Source: an uncultured Lachnospiraceae bacterium (GTDB lineage Bacteria; Bacillota; Clostridia; Lachnospirales; Lachnospiraceae). Taken from it: 64,000 nt of DNA. Positions 36,038 through 44,831 of this stretch are shown piece after piece; positions within the stretch are counted from its first letter, which is position 1, and each line of letters opens with the position of its first letter. The notes below the pieces were generated by a model. It made no database searches. It saw only the letters and a program-made list of their open reading frames with translations, and was not told the DNA's origin. A program made the translations under genes and the position numbers. The stretch spans positions 119,054 to 183,053 of the forward strand of contig CALWMV010000001.1 of NCBI GenBank assembly GCA_944382125.1. Reading direction: 5' to 3'.

Positions 36038-36871
36038 TTAGCTGTCTTCTTCATCACCGGAGCTCTCCTCCGCAGTCTCTGAAACGGCTGAGCTCTCTGC
36101 TTCTGAAGCAGCAGAAGCCTCTGCTGAGGCTGTCTCATCGCCTGACTCCTCATAGTCACCTGTGGCGCTTGAGATAACTCCCATCCTGGCATTGCCCACC
36201 AGATCCTCAAAATGCAGTTCTACGGAATCAGAATACATGGGTATGGTGACCGTGCCGGTGGCCGTATCCATCTTTATGGGTTTAACTTCCTTATTGCCGT
36301 CATATATGCCGTATATGGAATCATAATCCACTCCGGACTGGCTGTCTTCAATAACGAAGGTCAGCTCTCCTCTCGATATCACGCAGCTTTCCTCATCGAT
36401 CGAAGGAGCCGTATCATCCAATATGCTGACACTGACATAGTTATTGGTCTGCATGCCGTTGATGGACTTCACGGTGACATATAGCATACCGTTGGCAGAC
36501 ACATCACAGACGAAGTGATTCCTTCCCACCTCGGTATACTCTATGGGCTGGGATTCCATCTGTACCGTCATCTCCCTGATAGGAAGCATGGAGTCCACCT
36601 TGAATTCCACCTGAGTGGTCCTGTAATCACTGGTGTCTCCTACGGACATATCCACCTTGGGAGTAGCCGTCACCAGGAAAAATATGATGGCATTGATAAC
36701 TATATAGGGCAGCACATAAAAGAGCAGGGCTCTCTTGAGCTTGAGCGGGAAACGGCTCTGCTTTATCCTTACGCCGTTGGCATCATAAAGTATGCGCTGT
36801 CCGCCGCTGCGGCGCCTGTTATCCAGAGACGTATCCCGTCTTGTTCGATTTCTGCGTTTAGATGAATCCAT
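36038..36871 (-). CDS. Unrecognised single-pass membrane protein
   Basis: I do not recognise this 277-residue protein. Residues 1-47 are strongly basic (RRNRTRRD, NRRRSGGQR) and cytoplasmic; one membrane helix spans about 48-69. An extracytoplasmic beta-rich part of about 150 residues follows, with segments such as DDTAPSIDEESCVISRG and SGVDYDSIYGIYDGNKEV that resemble an immunoglobulin-like domain. The last 38 residues are low-complexity Ser/Glu/Ala. The start has AAGGATG upstream. It precedes no obvious partner; the next gene upstream on the same strand is the lipoprotein at 36979. A cell-envelope role is likely but unproven. Confidence 0.65.
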   Translation of the reverse strand: MDSSKRRNRTRRDTSLDNRRRSGGQRILYDANGVRIKQSRFPLKLKRALLFYVLPYIVINAIIFFLVTATPKVDMSVGDTSDYRTTQVEFKVDSMLPIREMTVQMESQPIEYTEVGRNHFVCDVSANGMLYVTVKSINGMQTNNYVSVSILDDTAPSIDEESCVISRGELTFVIEDSQSGVDYDSIYGIYDGNKEVKPIKMDTATGTVTIPMYSDSVELHFEDLVGNARMGVISSATGDYEESGDETASAEASAASEAESSAVSETAEESSGDEEDS

Positions 36872-36978
36872 TAAACAACATCCTTATCGTCAAAGTTCAT
36901 TTTGTGATCATCTAAGTTTAGCAAAAAACCAGCGAAGTATCAACTAAAACGTAGTCTGTTCCCGGGTCCTGCCTTGGC

Positions 36979-37800
36979 TTAGTCTGCAAAGAGCACTATC
37001 CTGGAGGCATATCCGTCTGCCTCTCCTGCCTTTTCGCTTCCGGAGGTGCTTTCCTCCTGATCCTGGCTGAGCACGAATCTGGAGCCCACCTCTATATCAT
37101 CCAGAGTAACGATGTTCCTTGTAAGGTAAGGGCTTACCTGGGTATCAGCGTCAGCTCTCCACTTTACTCCGTCCTGATCGGTTATGATGACGCCGTCATC
37201 AGTCTTCTCCACTTCCTTTGCCACCACGTACATGGGAGCCGATGCATCCTCAGGCACATTCACGATGATGACCTGGGCTGCGGTCTGTGGCGGAAGGCTC
37301 ATGGTCATGGCCTGGGATACCCATACATATACATTGGATGTCATATCGATATCTGAAAGCTGTACTGGCATGAGGGTCTCTGCATCCAGTATCGGAGTGC
37401 TGTCAGTGAGGTTAAGCACGATCTCCTGAACGGTATCGCTGTAATTGCCCTCCTCATCCACAAAGTACTCATTGCTGTTGAAATGTATCCTGTTGTTCTC
37501 TTCGTCCACGGATGCTATGGCTCCCCACTTTGCTACGGGGTTCATCTCTATATACACGTCTTCCTCTCCATCATCCTCGGTACCGTCTCCAAGCCTCTCT
37601 ATGGCAACCTCGCTCTCTTCTATCTGAGCTGACTTCTCTGAAGTCTCTGCCTCTGTTTCCTGGGACTCGATGACTATGTCCGTCGCCGCATCCGTTCCTC
37701 CTATGGCGGAGCCGGTGCTTCCTGAGCAGCCTGCCAGAAGTGATACTGAAAGTACTGCAGCCATTGCAAACATTATAACTGAATTTATCTTCTTCTTCAT
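36979..37800 (-). CDS. Unrecognised lipoprotein
   Basis: A 273-residue lipoprotein of unknown function. The signal peptide MKKKINSVIMFAMAAVLSVSLLAGC has the lipobox LAGC (Cys25). An acidic linker (about 45-85, rich in Glu/Asp) follows, then a beta-rich domain with WGAIASVDEENNRIHFNSN and SNVYVWVSQAMTMSLPPQTA, and a C-terminal part with GVIITDQDGVKWRADADT. The ribosome site AGAGGAG is clear. It stands 107 bases upstream of the membrane protein at 36038 on the same strand, so the two may be co-expressed at the envelope. Confidence 0.7.
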   Translation of the reverse strand: MKKKINSVIMFAMAAVLSVSLLAGCSGSTGSAIGGTDAATDIVIESQETEAETSEKSAQIEESEVAIERLGDGTEDDGEEDVYIEMNPVAKWGAIASVDEENNRIHFNSNEYFVDEEGNYSDTVQEIVLNLTDSTPILDAETLMPVQLSDIDMTSNVYVWVSQAMTMSLPPQTAAQVIIVNVPEDASAPMYVVAKEVEKTDDGVIITDQDGVKWRADADTQVSPYLTRNIVTLDDIEVGSRFVLSQDQEESTSGSEKAGEADGYASRIVLFAD

Positions 37801-38078
37801 AAAAATGCTTCTCCTCTTTAAATGATTTTTGATCTCAGCGGATATCCTTTTTGCTGTCTTGCAAATAGTATACGTAATAATCCACTAAATACTTTCAAAA
37901 ATCAAGAGAAGAAGCATTTATTTAAGCTATCGGTAAGGCGGGCGTAAGGAGTTCTTAAACATCATGGAGCTTTTATGAACATTTCCTTCCCCTGACCTCT
38001 AATTTGCCTGGTTTTTCCGCATCAGCCATGCATGATCTCTGCATCAGGCCTCTGCAGAAGTCCGGCAGGGCCTTACTA

Positions 38079-40472
38079 TCAGGTTATCCTGGGTTTTCTG
38101 CTTACGGCCTTGCTCTTTGTGGTATGGGCCCTGCCCTGTGAAGCCTTATGGCCCTTTGCCTGGGATGCCGTCTTTGTGCCCTTTGCAGCCTTTGTCTTTG
38201 CCGCAGAAGCTGCTGCCTTCTTTTCCTTCTTTATCGGAGTGCAGGTAAATACCAGCGTTGAAAGAGGAGGGATATTGATCTTGATGGAATCCTCCCTTTC
38301 ATCCCAGAGAAGCTTCTTTGACCTCAGGCTCCTGGGATTGCCGAAACCGGTGCCGCCGTATTTCTGATCATTAGAATTCAGGATCTCCTTATAGCTGCCC
38401 TCAAAAGGTACTCCTATGCGGAAGTCCGGATGCTCCATGGTATCAAAGTTCGATACTATCAGCATTGTCTCCGCAGGATCCTTGGTCTTCCTTATGAACA
38501 TCACCATGGAAAGCTCCGGATATGCACAATTGATCCACTCAAAGCCCTCCGGGTCATAATCCATGCTCCAGAATGCCGGATGCTCCTTATACATGGCATT
38601 GAGATCCTTTACGAAGGTCTGCATATTTTTATGAAGAGGGTACTGGAGCAGATCCCATTCCAGGGACATGCATTCCTGCCACTCATCATTTTGTCCGAAA
38701 TCCTGTCCCATGAAAAGAAGCTTCTTGTCCGGATGGGACATAAAGTAGCCATAGGCCGCCCTCAGGTGTGCTGCCTTTACCTCAAAATCCGCAGAAGGCA
38801 TCTTTGAAAGCATGGAGCCCTTGAGATGGACCACCTCATCATGGGAGAAGGTGAGGATAAAGTTCTCGCTGTAGTTATAGAACATCGAGAAGGTCAGGGC
38901 GCCATAGTTGTCCTTCCTGAAATAAGGATCCGTCTGCATGTAATGCAGGAAGTCATTCATGAAGCCCATATTCCATTTGAAGTCAAAGCCAAGGCCGCCG
39001 TCCTTGGGGTCGCCGGTTATCATGGGCCATGCCGTGGATTCCTCCGCTATCATCATGACTCCGGGATTGCGCTTATGCATGATGGAGTTGAGGTGCTTGA
39101 GGAACTCTATGGCATCCAGGTTCTCATTGCCGCCGTAGATGTTGGCCACCCATTCTCCGTCATTGCGTCCATAGTCCAGATAAAGCATGGAAGCCACCGC
39201 ATCTATGCGGATGCCGTCGGCATGATACTTCTCAGCCCAGAACATGGCATTGGATATCAGGAAATTGGATACCTGAGGCTTGGCATAGTTGAATATCAGC
39301 GTGCCCCAGTGAGGATGGGCTCCCTTTCTGGGATCCGCATGCTCATATACATGGGAGCCGTCAAACTCTCCGAGTCCGAAGGCATCCCTGGGGAAATGGG
39401 CAGGTACCCAGTCCAGGATCACGCCGATGCCCTGGGTATGCATATAATCCATGAAATACATGAAGTCGTCAGGCGTACCGTAGCGGCTCGTGGGAGCAAA
39501 ATATCCCGTTACCTGATAGCCCCAGGATGCGTCAAGGGGATGCTCCATCACCGGCAGAAGCTCGATATGGGTATAACCCATCTCCTTTACATATGCGGCT
39601 ATCTCCGGAGCCAGCTCCCTGTAGGTATAGAACTGGGATCCGTTTATGGCATTGCCCTCCTCATCCACGGCCACGGGCTTCTGCTTCCAGGAACCTATGT
39701 GGAGCTCGTAGATGTTCATGGGGCTGGTCTTCATGTCCCGTGTCTTCCTGTCCTCCATCCAGTCTCCGTCACTCCAGCGGAATTTATCTATATCCCAGAC
39801 GATGGAAGCAGTATTGGGCCGGAGCTCTGCATAAAAAGCATGGGGATCCGCCTTGAGTATGGGCTGACCTGCCTTGGTCTTTATCTCGTATTTATAAAGG
39901 TCTCCGGACTTTATGCCAGGTATGAACAGCTCGAATATACCCGAATAGGTATCCCTCTGCATCTGGTAGATCCTGCCGTCCCAGAGATTGAAGTCTCCCA
40001 CCACGCTGACGCGCTCAGCCTCAGGAGCAAATACGGCAAAATTGACGCCGTCCACTCCCTCCATGTTCATGGGATGGGCACCGAGCTTCTCATAGAGCTC
40101 ATAGGCTATGCCCTCTGAAAGCTTTTTATAGTCCTGCTCTTCAAAGATGGTCCCGAACTTGGGATTATAGGGGTCCTCGATCTCGGCCTTGTAGCCATTG
40201 TCATAGGCCACACTGAGTCTGTAGTCAAAGTCCTTTTCAGAGACCCAGAGGGCAAAGAAGCCCTCCTCATCACAGGCTTCCATATCCAGAGGCTTTTTGC
40301 CATCATCCTTTACAAGGGAGACATTGACCGCATGAGGGATATAGACCTGTACCAGCGTGCCTCCTCCCTCTGCAGGATGGGCTCCGAGTATGCGCTTCGG
40401 ATATGCGGATTCGGAATATTCTATCTCTTCCACATCTGCCCAGTTTATCATGTTATAAAGCTTATCTGTCAT
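38079..40472 (-). CDS. glgB: 1,4-alpha-glucan branching enzyme with basic tail
   Basis: Introduces alpha-1,6 branches into glycogen. The 797-residue protein has N-terminal carbohydrate-binding (CBM48-like) parts, then the GH13 domain with intact catalytic motifs: DGIRIDAVASMLYLDYGR (nucleophile Asp), MIAEEST (acid/base Glu) and FSHDEVVHLKGSM (His-Asp). The C-terminal beta domain ends near 747. Unusually, residues 748-797 form a Lys/Ala-rich, histone-H1-like tail (KKEKKAAASAAKTKAAKGTK...). The gene lies 21 bases after the GlgX-like gene, in the glycogen cluster with the second malQ. Confidence 0.95.
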   Translation of the reverse strand: MTDKLYNMINWADVEEIEYSESAYPKRILGAHPAEGGGTLVQVYIPHAVNVSLVKDDGKKPLDMEACDEEGFFALWVSEKDFDYRLSVAYDNGYKAEIEDPYNPKFGTIFEEQDYKKLSEGIAYELYEKLGAHPMNMEGVDGVNFAVFAPEAERVSVVGDFNLWDGRIYQMQRDTYSGIFELFIPGIKSGDLYKYEIKTKAGQPILKADPHAFYAELRPNTASIVWDIDKFRWSDGDWMEDRKTRDMKTSPMNIYELHIGSWKQKPVAVDEEGNAINGSQFYTYRELAPEIAAYVKEMGYTHIELLPVMEHPLDASWGYQVTGYFAPTSRYGTPDDFMYFMDYMHTQGIGVILDWVPAHFPRDAFGLGEFDGSHVYEHADPRKGAHPHWGTLIFNYAKPQVSNFLISNAMFWAEKYHADGIRIDAVASMLYLDYGRNDGEWVANIYGGNENLDAIEFLKHLNSIMHKRNPGVMMIAEESTAWPMITGDPKDGGLGFDFKWNMGFMNDFLHYMQTDPYFRKDNYGALTFSMFYNYSENFILTFSHDEVVHLKGSMLSKMPSADFEVKAAHLRAAYGYFMSHPDKKLLFMGQDFGQNDEWQECMSLEWDLLQYPLHKNMQTFVKDLNAMYKEHPAFWSMDYDPEGFEWINCAYPELSMVMFIRKTKDPAETMLIVSNFDTMEHPDFRIGVPFEGSYKEILNSNDQKYGGTGFGNPRSLRSKKLLWDEREDSIKINIPPLSTLVFTCTPIKKEKKAAASAAKTKAAKGTKTASQAKGHKASQGRAHTTKSKAVSRKPRIT

Positions 40473-40493
40473 TTGTATGTAACCCCCAAATGT

Positions 40494-42353
40494 TTATTTT
40501 CCTATCAATATGATGATGCTCCTCGGAGCTATCCTGACACTGTCTTCAAACTTAAGCTCCGTAAGCTCATCTTCATCAATAGCCCTCCCGGAGACCGAAG
40601 TATCGAGAAGCATATGCCAGCGCTTCCCCTCCTTCAGCTTCGGAAGATAGAACTTGTGCGGCTCCCAGTGCATATTCATACCTACATAGAAGCTGTCATC
40701 CGGGACGCCCTCTGCCTTTTCGGCATAATCCCCATTGAAGCAGACACCCAGCTGCCTTCGGTAGTTCTCATGGTCCACCTTCCATGCGCTTTTTCCGTGG
40801 AAGGATATGTCAGGAAGCCCCGTTGCCTTATAATCGCTTCCCTTGAAGGACCGCTGTCTCAGTATCGGATGATCCTTCCTGAGCCTTATAAGGGCCTTCG
40901 TAAACTCATAAAGCTCCTTATGCTTCTCCAGATCTCCCCAGTCTATCCATTCAAGCTTATTATCCATGCACCAGGAATTATTGTTGCCCTTCCTGGTATG
41001 TCCCATCTCATCCCCTGCATTTATCAGCGGCGTGCCCCCGGATATGATCGTCATGAGGAGGGCTGCCTTGCAGAGCTGAAGCCTGAGGTCATTTATCCTC
41101 TTTTTTCTGGAAGGGCCCTCTTCTCCGCAGTTCCAGCTGTAATTATAATCCGTGCCGTCGGTGTCATGCTCACCGTTCTCTTTATTATGCTTCCTGTCAT
41201 AGGAATACACATCCCAGAGGGAAAATCCTGACACATTGGCCATGTAATTGACCCGGCCTATCTCTTCCTGCTCAGGCCTTATGAGTCCCATGGCGATATC
41301 CACCATGCTCTCATCACCTTTTATGAAGCGCCGCATGCTGTTCTGGAAATCATCATTGCAGACCGCAGCGATCCTGTCCTTCCTGATATCCTTCCTTACC
41401 GGCATGAAGGCCTGGTCCCTTTTCCTGCGCCTCGTATCCTCAGGGGAGATATTGTCTGCAAAAAGCTTCATGCCCTTAAGGTAAGGATCATTGAGCAGCA
41501 GCTTGAGGGGAGCCATGCCCACTATGTGCACTCCATCCACGCCATAGCTAAGCCTCCAGTGCCTGATCACATCCATCACATAATCCTCCGGCTCATTTCC
41601 GGAAAAATATATGCCCAGGATCAGCTCCATGCCTTCCTTATGGAGAGCCTCCGTCATCTCCCGAAGGCCCTTTGTCCCTCCGAAGGAGGTCTTTGGAGCC
41701 ATGCGCTCCGCATCCTCCGTAAAGCCCCAGTAATTGATCTTTATGCCCTTCCTGTCAAAGGAGAGCTCCGTCTCGTTATATTCGTAGGCAGGCATAAGCT
41801 CCACGGAGGTGACTCCAAGCTCCTTAAGGTATGGGAGCTTATCTATGACTCCGTAAAAGGTGCCTCGCCTTTTTTCATCCACTCCTGAGCTCTGATCCTT
41901 TGTAAAGCCCCTGACATGGAGCCTGTATATCAGACTGTTCTCAAGACTGAGCGAAGGCTGTCCTTCTCTTTTTATATCGCAGAAGGCTCCGCCTCCGGAA
42001 AGCTCCTTCCTGATGACCGCCCTGGGAACAAGCCTGAGATTCTTCCTACTCCCATAGCTCTCCCTGCCCGTAAGCTCCGCAGCATAGGGCTCAGGGGTCT
42101 CCTTTCCCTCTGCTTCATAGGTATAGGAAAAGCTTCCGTCAAGGGGAACTCCGCAAAGTACCAGCCTCCATACATTGCCTATCCTGTCCTCTTCTGAAAA
42201 GGCTATCCTCTTAAAGGATCTTCCGTCCTTATAGAGATGCAGACTCAGGCTGCTGCCCTCAGCGGCAGTACAGAAATATAAGCGGTCTTCCTCCACCGTG
42301 TATCCGAAGGGATAAAGCTTTTCAAAAGATCTGTCCGCTTTACTTATGCCCAT
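40494..42353 (-). CDS. GlgX/isoamylase-like GH13 protein with degenerate active site
   Basis: A 619-residue protein with the plan of glycogen debranching enzyme: an N-terminal CBM48-like domain, a GH13 barrel (about 140-500) and a C-terminal beta domain. The catalytic residues appear lost. Region I reads MELILGIYFSG (242-252) instead of a DxxxNH motif. Region II reads GVDGVHIVG (271-279) instead of GFRFD. Region III has FADN (298-301) in place of the Glu. Region IV reads MANVSGFSLWD (371-381) instead of AHDGF. Flanking conserved parts (YDRKHNKENGE, SGGTPLINAGDEMG) remain. It is probably a non-catalytic glucan-binding or regulatory protein; it is not a broken gene, since the frame is open throughout. 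Confidence 0.85.
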   Translation of the reverse strand: MGISKADRSFEKLYPFGYTVEEDRLYFCTAAEGSSLSLHLYKDGRSFKRIAFSEEDRIGNVWRLVLCGVPLDGSFSYTYEAEGKETPEPYAAELTGRESYGSRKNLRLVPRAVIRKELSGGGAFCDIKREGQPSLSLENSLIYRLHVRGFTKDQSSGVDEKRRGTFYGVIDKLPYLKELGVTSVELMPAYEYNETELSFDRKGIKINYWGFTEDAERMAPKTSFGGTKGLREMTEALHKEGMELILGIYFSGNEPEDYVMDVIRHWRLSYGVDGVHIVGMAPLKLLLNDPYLKGMKLFADNISPEDTRRRKRDQAFMPVRKDIRKDRIAAVCNDDFQNSMRRFIKGDESMVDIAMGLIRPEQEEIGRVNYMANVSGFSLWDVYSYDRKHNKENGEHDTDGTDYNYSWNCGEEGPSRKKRINDLRLQLCKAALLMTIISGGTPLINAGDEMGHTRKGNNNSWCMDNKLEWIDWGDLEKHKELYEFTKALIRLRKDHPILRQRSFKGSDYKATGLPDISFHGKSAWKVDHENYRRQLGVCFNGDYAEKAEGVPDDSFYVGMNMHWEPHKFYLPKLKEGKRWHMLLDTSVSGRAIDEDELTELKFEDSVRIAPRSIIILIGK

Positions 42354-42387
42354 AAGCCTGCCTCATTTCGCTAAGATTCATACTTTT

Positions 42388-42417
42388 GCCTATAAAAACC
42401 CGGTTTTTCCGCCGGTC
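42388..42417 (-). terminator. Possible terminator downstream of exonuclease III
   Basis: On the minus strand, CCGGCGGAAAAACCGG followed by GTTTTTATAG can form a short stem with a T-run. A second hairpin, ATATTTAAGGC/GCCTTAAATAT (42435-42445, 42455-42465), lies between it and the gene end. Together they separate the xth and GlgX-like genes. Confidence 0.4.
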
Positions 42418-42498
42418 TTTTAGATAATAATACCATATTTAAGGCCCTTTTTCAGCCTTAAATATTTTTTATTCGATCTGTGTCCCCATCAGACCGTA

Positions 42499-43254
42499 TC
42501 AGATATCTATAAGGAGCTCCACCGGTGCATGATCGGATCCCAGTATCTCACCGTGGATGATGGAATCTCTGACCCGGTCCCTTATGTCATCTGAAACTAT
42601 GAAATAGTCTATGCGCCAGCCCACGTCCTTCGCCCTGGCGTTCATGCGGTAGGACCACCAGCTGTACTGTTCCTTATCGGGATAGAGATATCTGAAAGTA
42701 TCCGTGAAGCCGCTGTGAAGCAGCCTTTCCATCTTGCCCCTCTCCTCATCGGTAAAACCGGCATTTTTATGATTGGTCTTATCATTTTTAAGATCTATGG
42801 GCTCATGGGCCACATTGAGGTCCCCGCAGAATATCAGGGGCTTCTTTGCCGCAAGCTCCATGGCATAGGTCCTGAAGCAGTCCTCCCACTCCATGCGGTA
42901 GGGAAGCCTCTGGAGCTCATTCTGGGAATTCGGAGTATAGACCGTCATAAGGTAGTAGCCCTCATATTCAAGGCATACCACCCTTCCCTCTGTATCATGC
43001 TCCTCATAGGGCATGCCAAGCGTCACATCAAGGGGCTTCTCCTTCGTAAATATGGCAGTCCCGGAATAGCCTTTCTTTTCCGCATAGTCCCAATAAGAAT
43101 AATATCCCTCAAAGTTCAGATCTATCTGCCCTTCCTGCAGCTTTGTCTCCTGCAGGCAGAAGGCATCCGCATCCGCCGCCCTGAAGAAATCCTCAAAGCC
43201 TTTATTCATAACGGCACGAAGTCCGTTCACATTCCATGAGATAAATTTTTTCAT
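42499..43254 (-). CDS. xth: Exodeoxyribonuclease III
   Basis: AP endonuclease / 3'-5' exonuclease for base-excision repair, 251 residues. Motifs of the family: SWNVNGLRAV at 6-15 (metal Asn), LQETKLQ (Glu near 36), YTPNSQNE, FCGDLNVAHEPIDL (Asp and Asn), the WWSYR...GWRIDYF segment and the terminal SDHAPV with the catalytic Asp-His. Full length and intact. An AGGAGCAGG site precedes the ATG. It sits inside the glycogen cluster, 44 bases after the second malQ, with no evident functional link. Confidence 0.96.
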   Translation of the reverse strand: MKKFISWNVNGLRAVMNKGFEDFFRAADADAFCLQETKLQEGQIDLNFEGYYSYWDYAEKKGYSGTAIFTKEKPLDVTLGMPYEEHDTEGRVVCLEYEGYYLMTVYTPNSQNELQRLPYRMEWEDCFRTYAMELAAKKPLIFCGDLNVAHEPIDLKNDKTNHKNAGFTDEERGKMERLLHSGFTDTFRYLYPDKEQYSWWSYRMNARAKDVGWRIDYFIVSDDIRDRVRDSIIHGEILGSDHAPVELLIDI

Positions 43255-43298
43255 CCTGCTCCTTCTGTATTGTCGATTTTATATCCCGGCACCTGGCT

Positions 43299-44798
43299 TC
43301 AGGCTCCGGGGAGTCTGCTGTAAAGCTTCGTAAGGCCCTGCATCCTTTTTATCAGCTTTCTGTCAAAGGCCTTTTTGTCCATGCGCCAGCTCCAGTTGCC
43401 TCCCAGTGTCGAGGGGGCATTGATCCTGGCCTCCGCTCCAAGGCCAAGCCAGTCTCCCATGGGTATAACCACCGTATCAGAGACACTTCCAAGGACGGCC
43501 CTGATGATGCGGTCGTTCCACTCATCCATGAGTCTGTCCTTAAGCTCCATATAGTCCTTCATGAAGCTGAGTTCTTCCTTTGAAAGTTCTTTGTACCATG
43601 CCTTCAGGGTCTGATTATCATGGGTGCCTGTATAGCCCACGCTGTTTTTGATCCAGTTATGGAGCCTGTAATCCGAATCCTCATTGGGATCCATGCCGAA
43701 TTCCAGTACCTTCATACCGGGAAATCCCGTATCTTTAAGAAGCCTGCGCACTCCGTCCGTAAGAAGGCCCAGATCCTCAGCTATGATCGGAAGCTCGCCA
43801 AGTTTCTTCCTGATGGCATCAAAAAGCTCCATGCCGGGTCCCTTCTCCCAATGCCCCCTCTCCGCCGTGGCATCTCCGAAGGGCACGCAGTAATACTCAT
43901 CAAAGCCCCGGAAATGATCCAGCCTCAGCATATCACAGAGCCTGAAGCTGTGCTCTATGCGCTTTATCCACCAGGAATAACCGGTCTTTTTATGATAGTC
44001 CCAGTCATAGACAGGATTGCCCCAAAGCTGTCCAGTGGACGAAAATCCATCCGGAGGGACTCCTGCCACCCAGGCAGGACGTCTCTCTTTATCCATGCGG
44101 AAAAGCTCCGGTGCCGCCCATACATCCGAAGAATCATAGGACACATATATCGGCAGGTCTCCTATGAAGCCTATGCCGAGGTCATTGGCATATTTCTTCA
44201 GGCTTCCCCACTGGGTGTAAAATTTGTACTGGAGCCATTTGTGGAAGCGTATCCGGTCTCCCAGTTTCTGCCTTACCGGCGTAAGGGCCTTCTCATCGTG
44301 CTCCCTTATGCCCTTCTCCCATTCATACCAGGGAAGACCCTTATGCTCTTCCTTGAGAGACATATATAAGGCATAATCCTCAAGCCAGAAGGCATTGTCC
44401 CTGCAGAAGGGCTCAAAATCCGGATATTCCTTTTCAAGGCCGCAGTAATTTTCCACCTGATAGGCATGATAAAGGAGCTCCAGCCTTCCTTCATAGAGCT
44501 TACCGTAATCTATGCGGTGCTCATCCTTTCCAAAATCATACTTCGCCTTTATCCTTCTTGGCAGTATCTCCTCAGAAAAGCTGTCCGGATCGATAAAATA
44601 CGGATTGCCCGCAAAGGTAGAATAGGACTGGTAAGGCGAATCCCCATAGCTCGTAGGTCCCAGAGGAAGGATCTGCCAGTAGCTCTGTCCCGCCTCCTTA
44701 AGGCTGTCCGCAAATCTGTATGCCTCTTTTCCGAAGCTGCCGATACCGTATCTGCCCGGCAGGCTGAAGATCGGCATAAGCACCCCTGCTGTTCTCAT
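43299..44798 (-). CDS. malQ: 4-alpha-glucanotransferase (copy 2)
   Basis: A second GH77 amylomaltase, 499 residues, starting MRTAGVLMPIFSLPGRYGIGS. Active-site motifs are intact: DMLRLDHFRGFDEYY (nucleophile Asp), IIAEDLGLLTDG (Glu) and GTHDNQT (Asp). It resembles copy 1 at 25055 throughout but is clearly diverged. Its location with glgB and the GlgX-like gene suggests it works on chains released from glycogen, whereas copy 1 belongs to the importer operon. It starts 33 bases after the PfkB gene. Confidence 0.95.
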   Translation of the reverse strand: MRTAGVLMPIFSLPGRYGIGSFGKEAYRFADSLKEAGQSYWQILPLGPTSYGDSPYQSYSTFAGNPYFIDPDSFSEEILPRRIKAKYDFGKDEHRIDYGKLYEGRLELLYHAYQVENYCGLEKEYPDFEPFCRDNAFWLEDYALYMSLKEEHKGLPWYEWEKGIREHDEKALTPVRQKLGDRIRFHKWLQYKFYTQWGSLKKYANDLGIGFIGDLPIYVSYDSSDVWAAPELFRMDKERRPAWVAGVPPDGFSSTGQLWGNPVYDWDYHKKTGYSWWIKRIEHSFRLCDMLRLDHFRGFDEYYCVPFGDATAERGHWEKGPGMELFDAIRKKLGELPIIAEDLGLLTDGVRRLLKDTGFPGMKVLEFGMDPNEDSDYRLHNWIKNSVGYTGTHDNQTLKAWYKELSKEELSFMKDYMELKDRLMDEWNDRIIRAVLGSVSDTVVIPMGDWLGLGAEARINAPSTLGGNWSWRMDKKAFDRKLIKRMQGLTKLYSRLPGA

Positions 44799-44831
44799 AA
44801 TACTCTTTCCCCCAAAAACATTTTACCTGAT

